From Acidobacteriota bacterium (GTDB lineage: Bacteria; Acidobacteriota; Holophagae; Holophagales; Holophagaceae), in the NCBI GenBank assembly GCA_016213735.1, contig JACQZU010000020.1:213142-277141 (forward strand): 64,000 nt of DNA, written 5' to 3'. A program made the translations under genes and the position numbers. The notes below the pieces were generated by a model, which worked only from the letters and a program-made list of their open reading frames with translations, was not told the origin of the DNA and searched no databases. Below are positions 53,402-62,211 of the stretch, piece by piece. The first letter of the stretch is position 1, and each line of letters opens with the position of its first letter.

Positions 53402-54007
53402 CTATTCCCGCTCCAGAAGGATGCGGCGGAACATCCCCCGGAGCAGGACGGGATCGTCCCGCAGGACACGGATCGGGAGGCCCTCCCGCATGGGTCCGAA
53501 GCGGCGGTTGAGGTCCGTGAAGGGAAGCATGGGGCCCTGGGCGAGCTTCCGCCACATGGGCACGGCGGCCGCCTCGTCCGGAAGAAACTTGTCCAGCACC
53601 GAAAGGCGCCCGCCCGGCCGGACGCAGCGGCAGGCCTCCGCGAGCACCCGGCGGCCGCTGGGAGCCACTGCGAGAATGAGGTGGAGAAGGGCGCCGTCGA
53701 AAGAACCGTCCTGAAAGGGAAGGCGCTGGGCGTCCCCCCGCAAGAGAACCACCTTTTCCAGGCCCAGCCCTCCTATCCGACGTCGGGCCCGCCGGAGCAT
53801 CTCCGGGGCCAGGTCCAGGGCCACGGCATCCAGGTCGCCCGGGAGGTGAGGGAAGTCCAGGCCGGTCCCGGCCCCTGCGATGAGCAGACGCGCGCCCGGG
53901 GCCAGGGTCAGGCTGCCCAGGGAGTCCCGCCGGGCCTGCCGGAGGAGGCCGGCCATGGCCAGATCGTAGAAGGGGGCGGCCAGGCGGTAGGCGTCCCGCC
54001 GATCCAT
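53402..54007 (-). CDS. SAM-dependent methyltransferase
   Basis: A 201-aa class I methyltransferase: RLLIAGAGTGLDFPHLPG (motif I), DAVALDLAPEMLRRARRR, and the COQ5/UbiE-like LILAVAPSGRRVLAEACRCVRPGG. With ubiX directly upstream (ATGA overlap), it may act in quinone synthesis, but the substrate is not proven. Confidence 0.85.
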   Translation of the reverse strand: MDRRDAYRLAAPFYDLAMAGLLRQARRDSLGSLTLAPGARLLIAGAGTGLDFPHLPGDLDAVALDLAPEMLRRARRRIGGLGLEKVVLLRGDAQRLPFQDGSFDGALLHLILAVAPSGRRVLAEACRCVRPGGRLSVLDKFLPDEAAAVPMWRKLAQGPMLPFTDLNRRFGPMREGLPIRVLRDDPVLLRGMFRRILLERE

Positions 54008-54570
54008 CACGCCTTCCAGCGCCGGGGATCCTCTTCGGGCAGCCCCAGCTGGTCCAGGACCCGGGTGGCGAAGGTGTCGAAGAGGTCCTCGAGGCCGCGG
54101 GGCCGGCTGTAGAAGCCGGGCATGAGGGGCATCACCACCGCCCCGGCGTCGTGGACCCGCAGCATGTTCTCGAGGTGGATCCGATTCAGAGGCGTTTCCC
54201 GGAGGCAGAGCACCAGGGGCCGCCGTTCCTTGAGGCACACGTCCGCGGCCCGGGTGACCAGGCCTTCGCTCACCCCCGATGCGATGCGGCCCAGGGTGCC
54301 GGCGCTGCAGGGCACGATGGCCATGCCGTCCTGCCGATGGCTGCCGCTGCTGATGTCGGCCCCCAGGTCCCGCTCGTCCCTCAACTCCACCTTGGGGATC
54401 CCGGCCAGATCCTTCACGGCCAGGTCCGTCTCGTCGAGCAGGCAGCGCTTCCCGGTGGGGGAGAGCAGCAGCGTGACGCCCCCGACCCGGGGATTGGCCG
54501 CGAGCCTGCGCAGCACCGCCACCCCGAAGCCGGAGCCGCTGGCCCCGGTGATGGCGAGGGTGAAGCGCAT
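54007..54570 (-). CDS. ubiX: Flavin prenyltransferase UbiX
   Basis: A 187-aa UbiX: attaches a dimethylallyl group to FMN to make prenylated FMN for UbiD-type decarboxylases. Conserved parts are LAITGASGSGFGVAVLR, LSPTGKRCL, IVPCSAGTLGRIASG and LRETPLNRIHLENML. ATG at 54570; longer frames run across the hemB promoter region. No ubiD in the window. Confidence 0.93.
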   Translation of the reverse strand: MRFTLAITGASGSGFGVAVLRRLAANPRVGGVTLLLSPTGKRCLLDETDLAVKDLAGIPKVELRDERDLGADISSGSHRQDGMAIVPCSAGTLGRIASGVSEGLVTRAADVCLKERRPLVLCLRETPLNRIHLENMLRVHDAGAVVMPLMPGFYSRPRGLEDLFDTFATRVLDQLGLPEEDPRRWKA

Positions 54571-54583
54571 GGCGGCACCGTCC

Positions 54584-54612
54584 TTGACATCTGGCAGGTT
54601 AGCAGGGAGATT
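54584..54612 (+). promoter_or_regulatory. Weak candidate promoter for hemB
   Basis: TTGACA (54584-54589), 17-base spacer, then GAGATT (54607-54612). A perfect -35 but a poor -10. It lies in the 100-base gap between divergent ubiX and hemB. Confidence 0.3.
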
Positions 54613-54673
54613 CCCGCGGATAGGCGCCGGCAGGCTCCGATGCGAGAATGGGTGCCTCGCGACCGGAGATTCC

Positions 54674-55654
<981 letters not shown>

Positions 55655-55751
55655 ACACCACCTCCAGGGACGCTTCGAGGTTCCTCCCGGGCTTGGAATT
55701 CCTTGGAATTTAGGCGATCCTGGTCCCTTGATCCTTGTCAGTTCCATAACG

Positions 55752-55860
55752 CGATATTGAGAAAGGTGGAGGGACGGGCCCTGTGAAACCTTGGCAACCT
55801 GCCTGGAGCGATCCGGCGCGTGGTGCCAAATCCTGCCGGCGGTCGCCGGAGAGATACCGA
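55752..55860 (+). promoter_or_regulatory. SAM-I (S-box) riboswitch
   Basis: The aptamer is recognisable by its conserved core: AGGTGGAGGGACGGGCCC, TGTGAAACCTTGGCAACCTG, GTGGTGCCAAATCCTGC and GGAGAGATA. Helix P1 is CGATAT (55752-55757) with ATACCG (55854-55859). When SAM is bound, P1 forms and the downstream terminator (55876-55913) should stop transcription of the MetB-type gene that follows, so the gene is expressed when SAM is scarce. Confidence 0.95.
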
Positions 55861-55875
55861 TGTCATGGACTGACG

Positions 55876-55913
55876 AACGATGAGGCCCGAGCGATCGGGC
55901 CTCATCGTTTTCT
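55876..55913 (+). terminator. Riboswitch-controlled intrinsic terminator
   Basis: A perfect 15-bp stem, AACGATGAGGCCCGA (55876-55890) and TCGGGCCTCATCGTT (55895-55909), loop GCGA, followed by TTC. It is 16 bases after the SAM-I aptamer and 40 bases ahead of the gene. This is the expression platform. Confidence 0.92.
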
Positions 55914-55953
55914 TGATCGCGTGGGAACGGCGAGGGTCCTCCACGGAGGCCCC

Positions 55954-57234
55954 ATGAGCGAGCAGCACCTCGACCCCAACATCCCCGGCAATCCGGCCTA
56001 CCACTTCCGGATCGAGCCGCCCCCGCGCGAGAGCCGCGCCGGTTGGCTCCACCGGGCGCCCCTGGTGCAGGACGCGGACTTCGCCACCCAGTGCGTCCAC
56101 GCGGGGGTCCAGCCCGACCCCGCCTACGGCGCCGTCATGCCCCCGCTCTACCTCTCCTCCACCTTCGCCTTCAAGGACATCTGCACCAACGCGGGCTACG
56201 ACTACACCCGCAGCGGGAATCCCACGCGGGGGGCCCTGGAGGAGGCCCTGGCCCTGCTCGAAGGCGGAAGCGGCGCCACCTGCACCAGCACCGGCATGAG
56301 CGCCATCCTGGTGGCCCTGAACCTCCTGGAGAGCGGCAGCCACGTGATCTCCACCGTGGACTGCTACGGGGGCACCTTCCGGCTTCTGGAGCACGCCAGG
56401 AAGGCCTGCGGCCTGGAGGTGAGCTACCTGGACCTGGCGGACCTGGAGGCCCTGGAGGCCGCCCTGCGTCCGGACACGCGCCTGATCTGGATCGAGACCC
56501 CCTCCAATCCCCTTCTCCGGCTCACGGACATCGCCGCGGTGTCCCGGATCGGGCACAGCCTTCCGGACTGCATGGTGGCCGTGGACAACACCTTCTTGTC
56601 CCCCTGCCTCCAGCGGCCCCTGGACCTGGGAGCGGACCTGGTCATCCACTCCACCACCAAGTACCTCAACGGCCACAGCGACGTGGTGGGGGGGGCCGTG
56701 GTCGCCGGACCTGGACGGCCCGCCCTGGCCCAGCGCATCCAGAGCGTGAACAACCTCCTGGGCACTTCCCAGAGCCCCCACGACGCCTTCCTGACCCTCA
56801 GGGGACTCAAGACCCTGCCCCTGCGCATGCGCCAGCACGAGGCCACGGCCCAGGCCCTGGCGGAATTCCTCCTTTCCCGGCCCGAGGTGGGCCCCGTGTT
56901 CTATCCGGGCCTGCCCGGCCACCCCCAGCACGGGCTGGCCCGCCGCCAGCAGCGGGGCTTCGGCGGCATGCTGAGCTTCGAGTTGAAGCGGGGCGGCCGC
57001 GCCCGGGTGGACCACCTCCTGAAGGCCCTTCGCTGGTTCACCCTGGCCGAGAGCCTGGGCGGCGTGGAGAGCCTGGTGGCCCACCCCGCCTCCATGACCC
57101 ATGCCTCCATGACCCCTGCCGCCCGGCAGCGGGCGGGGATCCAGGACGACCTCATCCGCCTCTCCGTGGGCCTGGAGTCCCTCGAGGAACTCCGGGGGGA
57201 CCTGGCCCAGGCCCTGGACACGCTCCCGGCCTGA
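55954..57234 (+). CDS. metB: Trans-sulfuration PLP enzyme (cystathionine gamma-synthase / O-acylhomoserine sulfhydrylase type)
   Basis: A 426-aa Cys/Met-metabolism PLP enzyme. PLP lysine K236 in STTKYLNGHSDVVGG, and the typical YDYTRSGNPTRGALEEALA, VDNTFLSPCLQRPL and SLGGVESLVAHPASMTHASM. The riboswitch in front shows a role in methionine or cysteine synthesis. Gamma-synthase versus sulfhydrylase versus gamma-lyase cannot be separated from sequence alone. ATG at 55954 has GGAGG six bases upstream; the frame extends into the riboswitch but that part is not the protein. The first ~35 residues are an extension relative to E. coli MetB. Confidence 0.9.
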   Translation: MSEQHLDPNIPGNPAYHFRIEPPPRESRAGWLHRAPLVQDADFATQCVHAGVQPDPAYGAVMPPLYLSSTFAFKDICTNAGYDYTRSGNPTRGALEEALALLEGGSGATCTSTGMSAILVALNLLESGSHVISTVDCYGGTFRLLEHARKACGLEVSYLDLADLEALEAALRPDTRLIWIETPSNPLLRLTDIAAVSRIGHSLPDCMVAVDNTFLSPCLQRPLDLGADLVIHSTTKYLNGHSDVVGGAVVAGPGRPALAQRIQSVNNLLGTSQSPHDAFLTLRGLKTLPLRMRQHEATAQALAEFLLSRPEVGPVFYPGLPGHPQHGLARRQQRGFGGMLSFELKRGGRARVDHLLKALRWFTLAESLGGVESLVAHPASMTHASMTPAARQRAGIQDDLIRLSVGLESLEELRGDLAQALDTLPA

Positions 57235-57256
57235 GGGCGGTAGGATCAGATCCGGC

Positions 57257-57706
57257 ATGTGCGGCGGCCTGGAGTTCCATCGAAAGAAGCCCGTGGAGGG
57301 AGGCCTGGGCCTCCTGCCCGAAGACTACGAAGTGGTGCGGGTCCTCTTTCCCAATCCCAGGGCCGCCCTCCTGGTGGATCCCGGCACAGGCACCTGGCTT
57401 CCCTGGGGCCGCCGGAAGGGAGAGCCGGGGGACTGGCCCGAGGGGGGCTGGGCCCGCTTCGAGAGCCTCTCCAAGCCCTACTGGACCCGGTGGGAGCCGG
57501 AACCCCTCCTGGTCCATCCGGTGCGCTGGATGGAGAAGGATCCCCAGCGGAGGTCCCACTGGTTCGACCTGGTGAAGGGCGAGGGCATCCACGTGCTCAG
57601 GCTGCACCGGGCCCCGGGCAGCCCCGTCTACGTGGTCACCGTGCCCTCGTCGGGGGGCTTCGAGGAGATCCACGACCGCATGCCGCGCGTGGTGGAGCGG
57701 CTCTGA
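57257..57706 (+). CDS. Compact SRAP-like (YedK/HMCES-related) protein
   Basis: A 149-aa protein resembling a shortened SOS-response-associated peptidase. Cys2 (MCGG) is the abasic-site crosslinking residue of the family. Glu93 (VRWMEKD, in the place of the GFYEW Glu) and His139 (EEIHDRMPRVV, the family's IHxRMP motif) match, while the usual Asn in NARAET is replaced (WARFES). The middle is much shorter than the ~220-aa family norm. It may protect or process abasic sites in single-stranded DNA. A coupled methyltransferase gene follows. Confidence 0.65.
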   Translation: MCGGLEFHRKKPVEGGLGLLPEDYEVVRVLFPNPRAALLVDPGTGTWLPWGRRKGEPGDWPEGGWARFESLSKPYWTRWEPEPLLVHPVRWMEKDPQRRSHWFDLVKGEGIHVLRLHRAPGSPVYVVTVPSSGGFEEIHDRMPRVVERL

Positions 57707-58467
57707 TGCCCTGGGATCCCCGCCAGTACCTGGGCTTCGCCGCGGAACGGGCCCGACCCGGTCTGGACCTCCTGGCCCGGATCCCCCTGGAGGGGGCCGA
57801 ACGGATCGTGGATCTGGGATGCGGCACCGGCAACCTCGTCCCCCTGCTCCGGGAGCGCTGGCCCGAGGCCTCGATCCTGGGGGTGGACACCTCGGCCGAG
57901 ATGCTCGCCGAGGCGGCCCGGGTGCCCGGCCTGCGGGTGGAGCGCGCCGACGCGGCCACCTGGGAGCCCGCCGAGGCGCCGGACCTGATCTTCTCGAACG
58001 CGGCGCTCCACTGGGTGGGGGAACACGGGACCCTCTTCCCGCGCCTCCTGGGCTTCCTCAAGCCCGGGGGCTGCCTGGCGGTGCAGATGCCGGGCAGCTG
58101 GGCCCTGCCCCACCACCGGGCGGCCCACGAGGCCGCGGAGGACCCCCGCTGGCGGGACTGCCTCCGGCCGGCCCTGCCCCGGGACCCCGTGGCGCCCCTG
58201 ACCGACTACCACCGCTGGCTGGCGCCCTCGGCCCGCCGCCTGGACCTCTGGGAGAGCACCTACCTGCACCTCCTGGAGGGCGAGGACCCCGTCACCGAGT
58301 GGTTCAAGGGCAGCCTGCTGGTGCCCCTCCTGGAGGCCCTGCCCCCCGAGCACCGCGAGCCCTTCGTGGCCGCCTACCGCGCCCGGGTCCAGGCCGCCTA
58401 CCCTCCCGGCCCCGGCGGCCGCACCCCCATGCCCTTCCGCCGCGTCTTCATCGTGGCTTCCCGTTGA
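57706..58467 (+). CDS. Trans-aconitate 2-methyltransferase-like protein
   Basis: A 253-aa methyltransferase of the Tam type: MPWDPRQYLGFAAERARPGLDLL is typical of the family (quoted in part: YLGFAAERARPGLDLL), with motif I VDLGCGTGNL, LFSN-like LIFSNAALHWV and GCLAVQMPGSW. Tam methylates trans-aconitate formed by citrate dehydration. Start overlaps the SRAP-like stop by one base. It ends three bases from the stop of the convergent glycosylase gene. Confidence 0.85.
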   Translation: MPWDPRQYLGFAAERARPGLDLLARIPLEGAERIVDLGCGTGNLVPLLRERWPEASILGVDTSAEMLAEAARVPGLRVERADAATWEPAEAPDLIFSNAALHWVGEHGTLFPRLLGFLKPGGCLAVQMPGSWALPHHRAAHEAAEDPRWRDCLRPALPRDPVAPLTDYHRWLAPSARRLDLWESTYLHLLEGEDPVTEWFKGSLLVPLLEALPPEHREPFVAAYRARVQAAYPPGPGGRTPMPFRRVFIVASR

Positions 58468-58470
58468 CCG

Positions 58471-59100
58471 TCAGCCTTCCAGGCTCCGCCACAGGTACCA
58501 GGCGGCGAGGGTGCGCCAGGGGCGCCAGGCTTCGGCCCGGGCGTCCATCTCGCGCGGCTTCGGCTGCTCAATGCCCAAGAGCAGGCCGTAGGCCTTCCGC
58601 ACCGCGAAATCGTCCACGGGCCAGACGTCGGGCCGTCCCAGGCGGAAGATCAGCAGCATCTCCACGGTCCAGCGCCCGATGCCCCGCACCTGGGTGAAAC
58701 GGGCCAGGATCTCCGCGTCCTCCATCCTCCGCACCTGGGCCCAGCCCGGGACCAGGCCCTCCAGGGTCTTCGCGGAGAGGTCCTGGATCGCCAGGGCCTT
58801 GGCCTGGGAGAGGCCCGCAGCGCGCAGGGCTTCCCCGGGGGTCTGAAGCATCCGGGCGGGCTCCAGGGCGGCGCCTCCCTGGAGGGCCTTGAGCCGGGCG
58901 AAGATGCTGGCGGCGGCCTTGCCGTGCAGCTGTTGGTAGACGATGGACTCCGCCAGGGCCTCGAAGGGCGTGGGGGCGGGGCGCAGCTTCATCGCGAAGG
59001 GCCCGCAGCGCTTCATGAGGGCCCGCAGCCGGGGTTCCCGCCGGCCCAGGACGCGGCAGCCCTCGGCGGGGTCGAAGGCCAGGGCGAAGCGCGGGGCCAT
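58471..59100 (-). CDS. DNA-3-methyladenine glycosylase II-like HhH-GPD protein
   Basis: A 209-aa helix-hairpin-helix GPD glycosylase: FTQVRGIGRWTVEMLLIF is the HhH motif and Asp in WPVDDFAVRKAYG the catalytic aspartate. It resembles AlkA, removing alkylated bases. It lacks the N-terminal beta domain of E. coli AlkA, so is the compact form. Start overlaps the YqgE stop (ATGA). Confidence 0.88.
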   Translation of the reverse strand: MAPRFALAFDPAEGCRVLGRREPRLRALMKRCGPFAMKLRPAPTPFEALAESIVYQQLHGKAAASIFARLKALQGGAALEPARMLQTPGEALRAAGLSQAKALAIQDLSAKTLEGLVPGWAQVRRMEDAEILARFTQVRGIGRWTVEMLLIFRLGRPDVWPVDDFAVRKAYGLLLGIEQPKPREMDARAEAWRPWRTLAAWYLWRSLEG

Positions 59101-59609
59101 CAGGCCTCGCCGCTCTGCACCGCCACCTCCCAGAGGCCCCGGGGGTCGGGGTGCATGAGCCACTCCGGGTGCAGGGGCAGCCGCACCCAGGCCTTCTGGT
59201 CCATCTCCCCGTCCAGCTGGCCAGGGCCCCAGCCCGCGTAGCCCAGGAAGAGCCGGTAGCGGGCCTTGGGATCCTGGAGGAGCTCCTCCAGCAGGTCCTT
59301 CCGGTGGCTCACGAAATGGGTGAAATCCAGCACGGTGTCCTCGTCCCCGGGCAGGCCCCCCTGCACCACCAGCACGCCCCGCTGGGGATCCACGGGACCG
59401 CCGCGCCAGGCCGTGGCCTCCTCGGGGCCCCGGTACTCCGAGCCGCTCTCCTCGCAGATGTGGGCCAGGGTCACCGGCAGGGGACGGTTCAGGATGATGC
59501 CGAAGGCGCCGTTCTCGTCGTGCTCGATCACCAGCACCACGGTGTGGAGGAAGTTGGGGTCCAGCAGGAGGGGGCTCGCCACCAGGATGCAGGGCGCGCT
59601 GTAGTCCAT
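59100..59609 (-). CDS. YqgE/AlgH family protein
   Basis: A 169-aa protein: CILVASPLLLDPNFLHTVVL and FGIILNRPLPVTL, then GGPVDPQRG and GYAGWGPGQLDGEM are family signatures. AlgH/YqgE is a conserved protein of unknown function, thought to act in gene regulation. ATG at 59609 with GGAGG five bases upstream. Confidence 0.92.
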   Translation of the reverse strand: MDYSAPCILVASPLLLDPNFLHTVVLVIEHDENGAFGIILNRPLPVTLAHICEESGSEYRGPEEATAWRGGPVDPQRGVLVVQGGLPGDEDTVLDFTHFVSHRKDLLEELLQDPKARYRLFLGYAGWGPGQLDGEMDQKAWVRLPLHPEWLMHPDPRGLWEVAVQSGEA

Positions 59610-59721
59610 CGGGCCTCCGGTTCCGCGGACCCGGGGGCCGCGCCGTGAGGGCATGATAGTGCAGCTCGCCCGGAATCCGCGGATCATTGCGGGCCATGGG
59701 CGGGCTGCACGTGGCGGGGGT

Positions 59722-59782
59722 CCGGGGGAACGGCAGTTCCCCCGGGGGGGTGACAGCCCGCGGACGCACTGCGTTCGCGGGC
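59722..59782. repeat. Cluster of hairpins in intergenic region
   Basis: CCGGGGGAAC (59722-59731) with GTTCCCCCGG (59736-59745), then GCCCGCGGACGCA (59756-59768) with TGCGTTCGCGGGC (59770-59782) around one central base. A shorter GGGGGC-caa-GCCCCC stem follows at ~59796. The region fills the gap between divergent yqgE and the membrane-protein gene. It may be a REP-like repeat. Confidence 0.55.
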
Positions 59783-59899
59783 GCCAGAGGGGGCCAAGCC
59801 CCCATGGAATTGCACCCAGCCATCGGCTTGGTTCAATCCTGATTGTCCAGGCGGGGTGCAATGGCGCGGCCATCCAGGACCATCGGGTAGGCTCGAGGC

Positions 59900-60625
59900 A
59901 TGGAATCCACGCCTTCCCGGGACCTGGCCACGCTCGTGGACGGCACCCGCCACCTCTGGGGACGCCGGCGCCCCGCGGCCCTCGTGGCCCTGGCGGGCAT
60001 CCTGCTGGGCGCCGTGGGACCAGGTCTCCACCTGCTCTCGGGACTGCCCGGGGACCGGGACACCGCGACCCTCCTGATGGCCGTCGGCCTGCTGCCCATG
60101 GAGATCTTCTTCATCCCCCGCTTCCTCCTTCGCCTGGATGCCGAGTTGGGCGAGGCGGAGGGGCAGGCCTCGCTGGACTGGCGGGCCGCCTTCGAAGCCC
60201 GGTGGCTGAGGGCCTTCGGCGCCAAGCTGCTCCTGGCGGCCCTGGTGGCCCTGGGCATCATGGCCCTGGTCCTGCCGGCCCTGGTGGTCCTCCTGGCCTT
60301 CGGGTGGGCCCCCATGCGGGTTCTGCTCCGCGGAGAACGGATCGGAGAGGCCCTGAGGGGCAGCGTGCTCCTGATGCGCCGCGCCTGGCGCCGGGCCTTC
60401 CTGGTGGTGTGCGCCGCCTTCGCCATCACCTTCGGCCTGGGCATCGCCGTGGAGGTGCCCCTGGTCCTCCTGGCGGGTGAGCCCAAGGGCCTTCTGGCCC
60501 TGGTCCACCCCGCCCTCCTCCTGCTCCGGGCCGTGGAATCCGTCCTCAGCCTCTGGCTCAGCATCGTCCTTCTGCTGCTCTACCGGAGGCTGGCGCCGCG
60601 GGAAGGGAGAACGGATCCGGGCTGA
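59900..60625 (+). CDS. Multi-pass membrane protein of unknown function
   Basis: A 241-aa protein with about six hydrophobic helices (PAALVALAGILLGAVGPGLH; LLLAALVALGIMALVLPALV; AFLVVCAAFAITFGLGIAVE). The ERIGEALRGSVLLMRRAWRR segment recalls the DUF975/YciC-like glycerophosphoryl-diester-phosphodiesterase membrane-domain family. It is the last gene of the GC-rich backbone before the accessory region. Confidence 0.6.
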   Translation: MESTPSRDLATLVDGTRHLWGRRRPAALVALAGILLGAVGPGLHLLSGLPGDRDTATLLMAVGLLPMEIFFIPRFLLRLDAELGEAEGQASLDWRAAFEARWLRAFGAKLLLAALVALGIMALVLPALVVLLAFGWAPMRVLLRGERIGEALRGSVLLMRRAWRRAFLVVCAAFAITFGLGIAVEVPLVLLAGEPKGLLALVHPALLLLRAVESVLSLWLSIVLLLLYRRLAPREGRTDPG

Positions 60626-61767
60626 GGACCGGCCCCTGTGCGCCGGTGGCGGGCCATGCCTGACTGCAACCGGGACGTGGCCGCCTCCTCACAGCCCAAC
60701 GCGCTCCGGCGCCCGGTGTCCATAGATCCCCGACAACGGACACGTTGGCGGGGTGTGATGCGAGCCCTCCACGGCGGGGGACATCATGCGTGTTATGTCC
60801 AGGCGGGCTGCGGGACCCCGCAGGGGCAGATTTGATAACCCGGGGTTATCGAATCTGCGCAGACCGCCGACCGCCGGGGAGGGCGGGGACGGGTCCGCCA
60901 CCCCCCAGGCGCGGGTGGGCGTTGGGCGCTAAACATTGCCGCCGCCGAAGGCGGCTTCCCCTTCCTTTTTCCTCCCTCCATGCACCCCGTTTTGGGCGCA
61001 CGGGGAACGCCCCTCCCATCGGCTTTTGTTCCCCTTCGTGGTGCGGATCCGGGCGCACCCGGGCACGGCCACCACAGGAATGCACCATCCCAAAGTCCGC
61101 TGGATTATTGGGCTTCACCAGAGGGACGCCACAGTCAGACGCCAAGTCCAACTTGCCACCGATGAACAGCGGTTGCCTCTCCTCGCTCAACGGCCCGGAA
61201 ATGGCCCTTTTCGGGGCCGGTCGAATCCAGGGGACGGAGGATCGGGTCCTGGCCTTCCGAGGGGCTCCAGGAACCCCTTTGCCCCCGCTTTAGGCCTGCG
61301 AGCGGCTCCGCCGCCGTGGGCCTCAAATACCCTGGCGAAGGCCAAGGGTATAATGTCCATGTCATTTTGAAGCCCGAAGGGCGGCTTTTCGCTGGGGCTC
61401 CTTGGGCCAGATCGACGGATGCCGATCCCAATCTCGGGACGAAAATGAAGGCCCAAAAAGGGGGGCGAAAATGGGGCACCCCGGGAGGGCGAACGCCCCA
61501 ACTTGGAAAGATGAAACGGGGGACGCGGGACCCTCCAAACCCCCGATTCCCGAGACCGAAAAAGCGGCCTCGAAATCCCTCGTCCAAGGGGGCTCGGATC
61601 TGCCCGGATGTCTGACGGGTGACGGTGGCGGGGGGTCATCAGGGGCGAGAAAATCTCCCCCTTGGGATCGGCCAAAGAAGGGGGAAGCCCTCGGGGCTCT
61701 CGCCGCAGGGGCTCCGGGCCGAAGGCCCTCAAAGGAGGCTTTCCAGTACCAAGGAAGCATCCTGGGG
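60626..61767. other. Gene-free border of the accessory region
   Basis: About 1.1 kb with no ORF I believe in. The longest frames have the arginine/proline/glycine-rich look of spurious translations of GC-rich DNA, in both strands. Holds the 33-bp palindrome (60826-60858), an adjacent CTGCGGG/CCCGCAG hairpin (60808-60823) and GGACAT/ATGTCC arms (60778-60800). It might include decayed remnants. Confidence 0.55.
60826..60858. repeat. 33-bp near-perfect palindrome
   Basis: GCAGATTTGATAACCC (60826-60841) pairs with GGGTTATCGAATCTGC (60843-60858) around one central base, with one A/G difference that still pairs as G-U in RNA. AT-rich core in a GC-rich setting. The length and symmetry suit a recombinase or repressor binding site, or a fold-back end of an inserted element. 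Confidence 0.7.
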
Positions 61768-62211
61768 CTACTTCGCCGGAATGACGATGCGGCCCGCTGC
61801 GTAGACCATGCCAGCCAGGGTCAGGTAGAAGGGGAACACCGCGAAGGAGCGGAAGGCGGCCACCATGTGCCCGGCGAGGCCCCCCAGAGGTGCCACTTCA
61901 TACAGGTCCTGAATCACAAGGTCGTCACCGTGGTATTTCAGGACGAAATCCTTGTACCGCTCCCGGAAAGCCTTTTCGAGGCCGAGGTAATAGGTGTCCA
62001 AGGCCAGAAATAGCAGAATGGGAATCCCGGCAATCAGGGCGTATTGTGGTTTTCCCTTATCCGCCACGATCACCAGAATGGCCGAAACCAGAGTGACGCA
62101 GTAGGCCTTACAGGCTCCGCTGTTGGAAGCCATTCGCTGGATGATGCCTTGCAGAATGCCCAGATGGGTCTGGATCGCCTGGGCGTAATCCACGGCCTTG
62201 ATTTGGTTCAA
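61768..62211 (-). CDS. Small membrane protein coupled to the TIR gene (candidate effector)
   Basis: A 147-aa protein. A helical, probably amphipathic N-terminus (YAQAIQTHLGILQGIIQRMA) is followed by two membrane helices (~36-54 and ~58-76, including AYCVTLVSAILVIVADKG and ALIAGIPILLFLALDTYYLG), a charged segment (LEKAFRERYKDFVLKYHGDD), and a third helix (FAVFPFYLTLAGMVYAAG, ~118-140). The layout recalls small membrane effectors such as the SLATT type, though no domain is certain. Its TTG start overlaps the TGA of the TIR gene (TTGA), so production depends on the TIR gene. Plausible membrane-damaging effector. Confidence 0.65.
   Translation of the reverse strand: MNQIKAVDYAQAIQTHLGILQGIIQRMASNSGACKAYCVTLVSAILVIVADKGKPQYALIAGIPILLFLALDTYYLGLEKAFRERYKDFVLKYHGDDLVIQDLYEVAPLGGLAGHMVAAFRSFAVFPFYLTLAGMVYAAGRIVIPAK

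Noticed and set aside
60846..61190. 114-aa minus-strand ORF starting MSEERQPLFIGGKLDL
   Set aside because: The first ~35 residues look protein-like, but the rest degenerates and there is no ribosome site; at most a remnant.
61135..61732. Overlapping minus-strand ORFs of 150-181 aa in the border region
   Set aside because: Low-complexity Pro/Arg/Gly translations in several frames, no ribosome site, no family; treated as non-coding.
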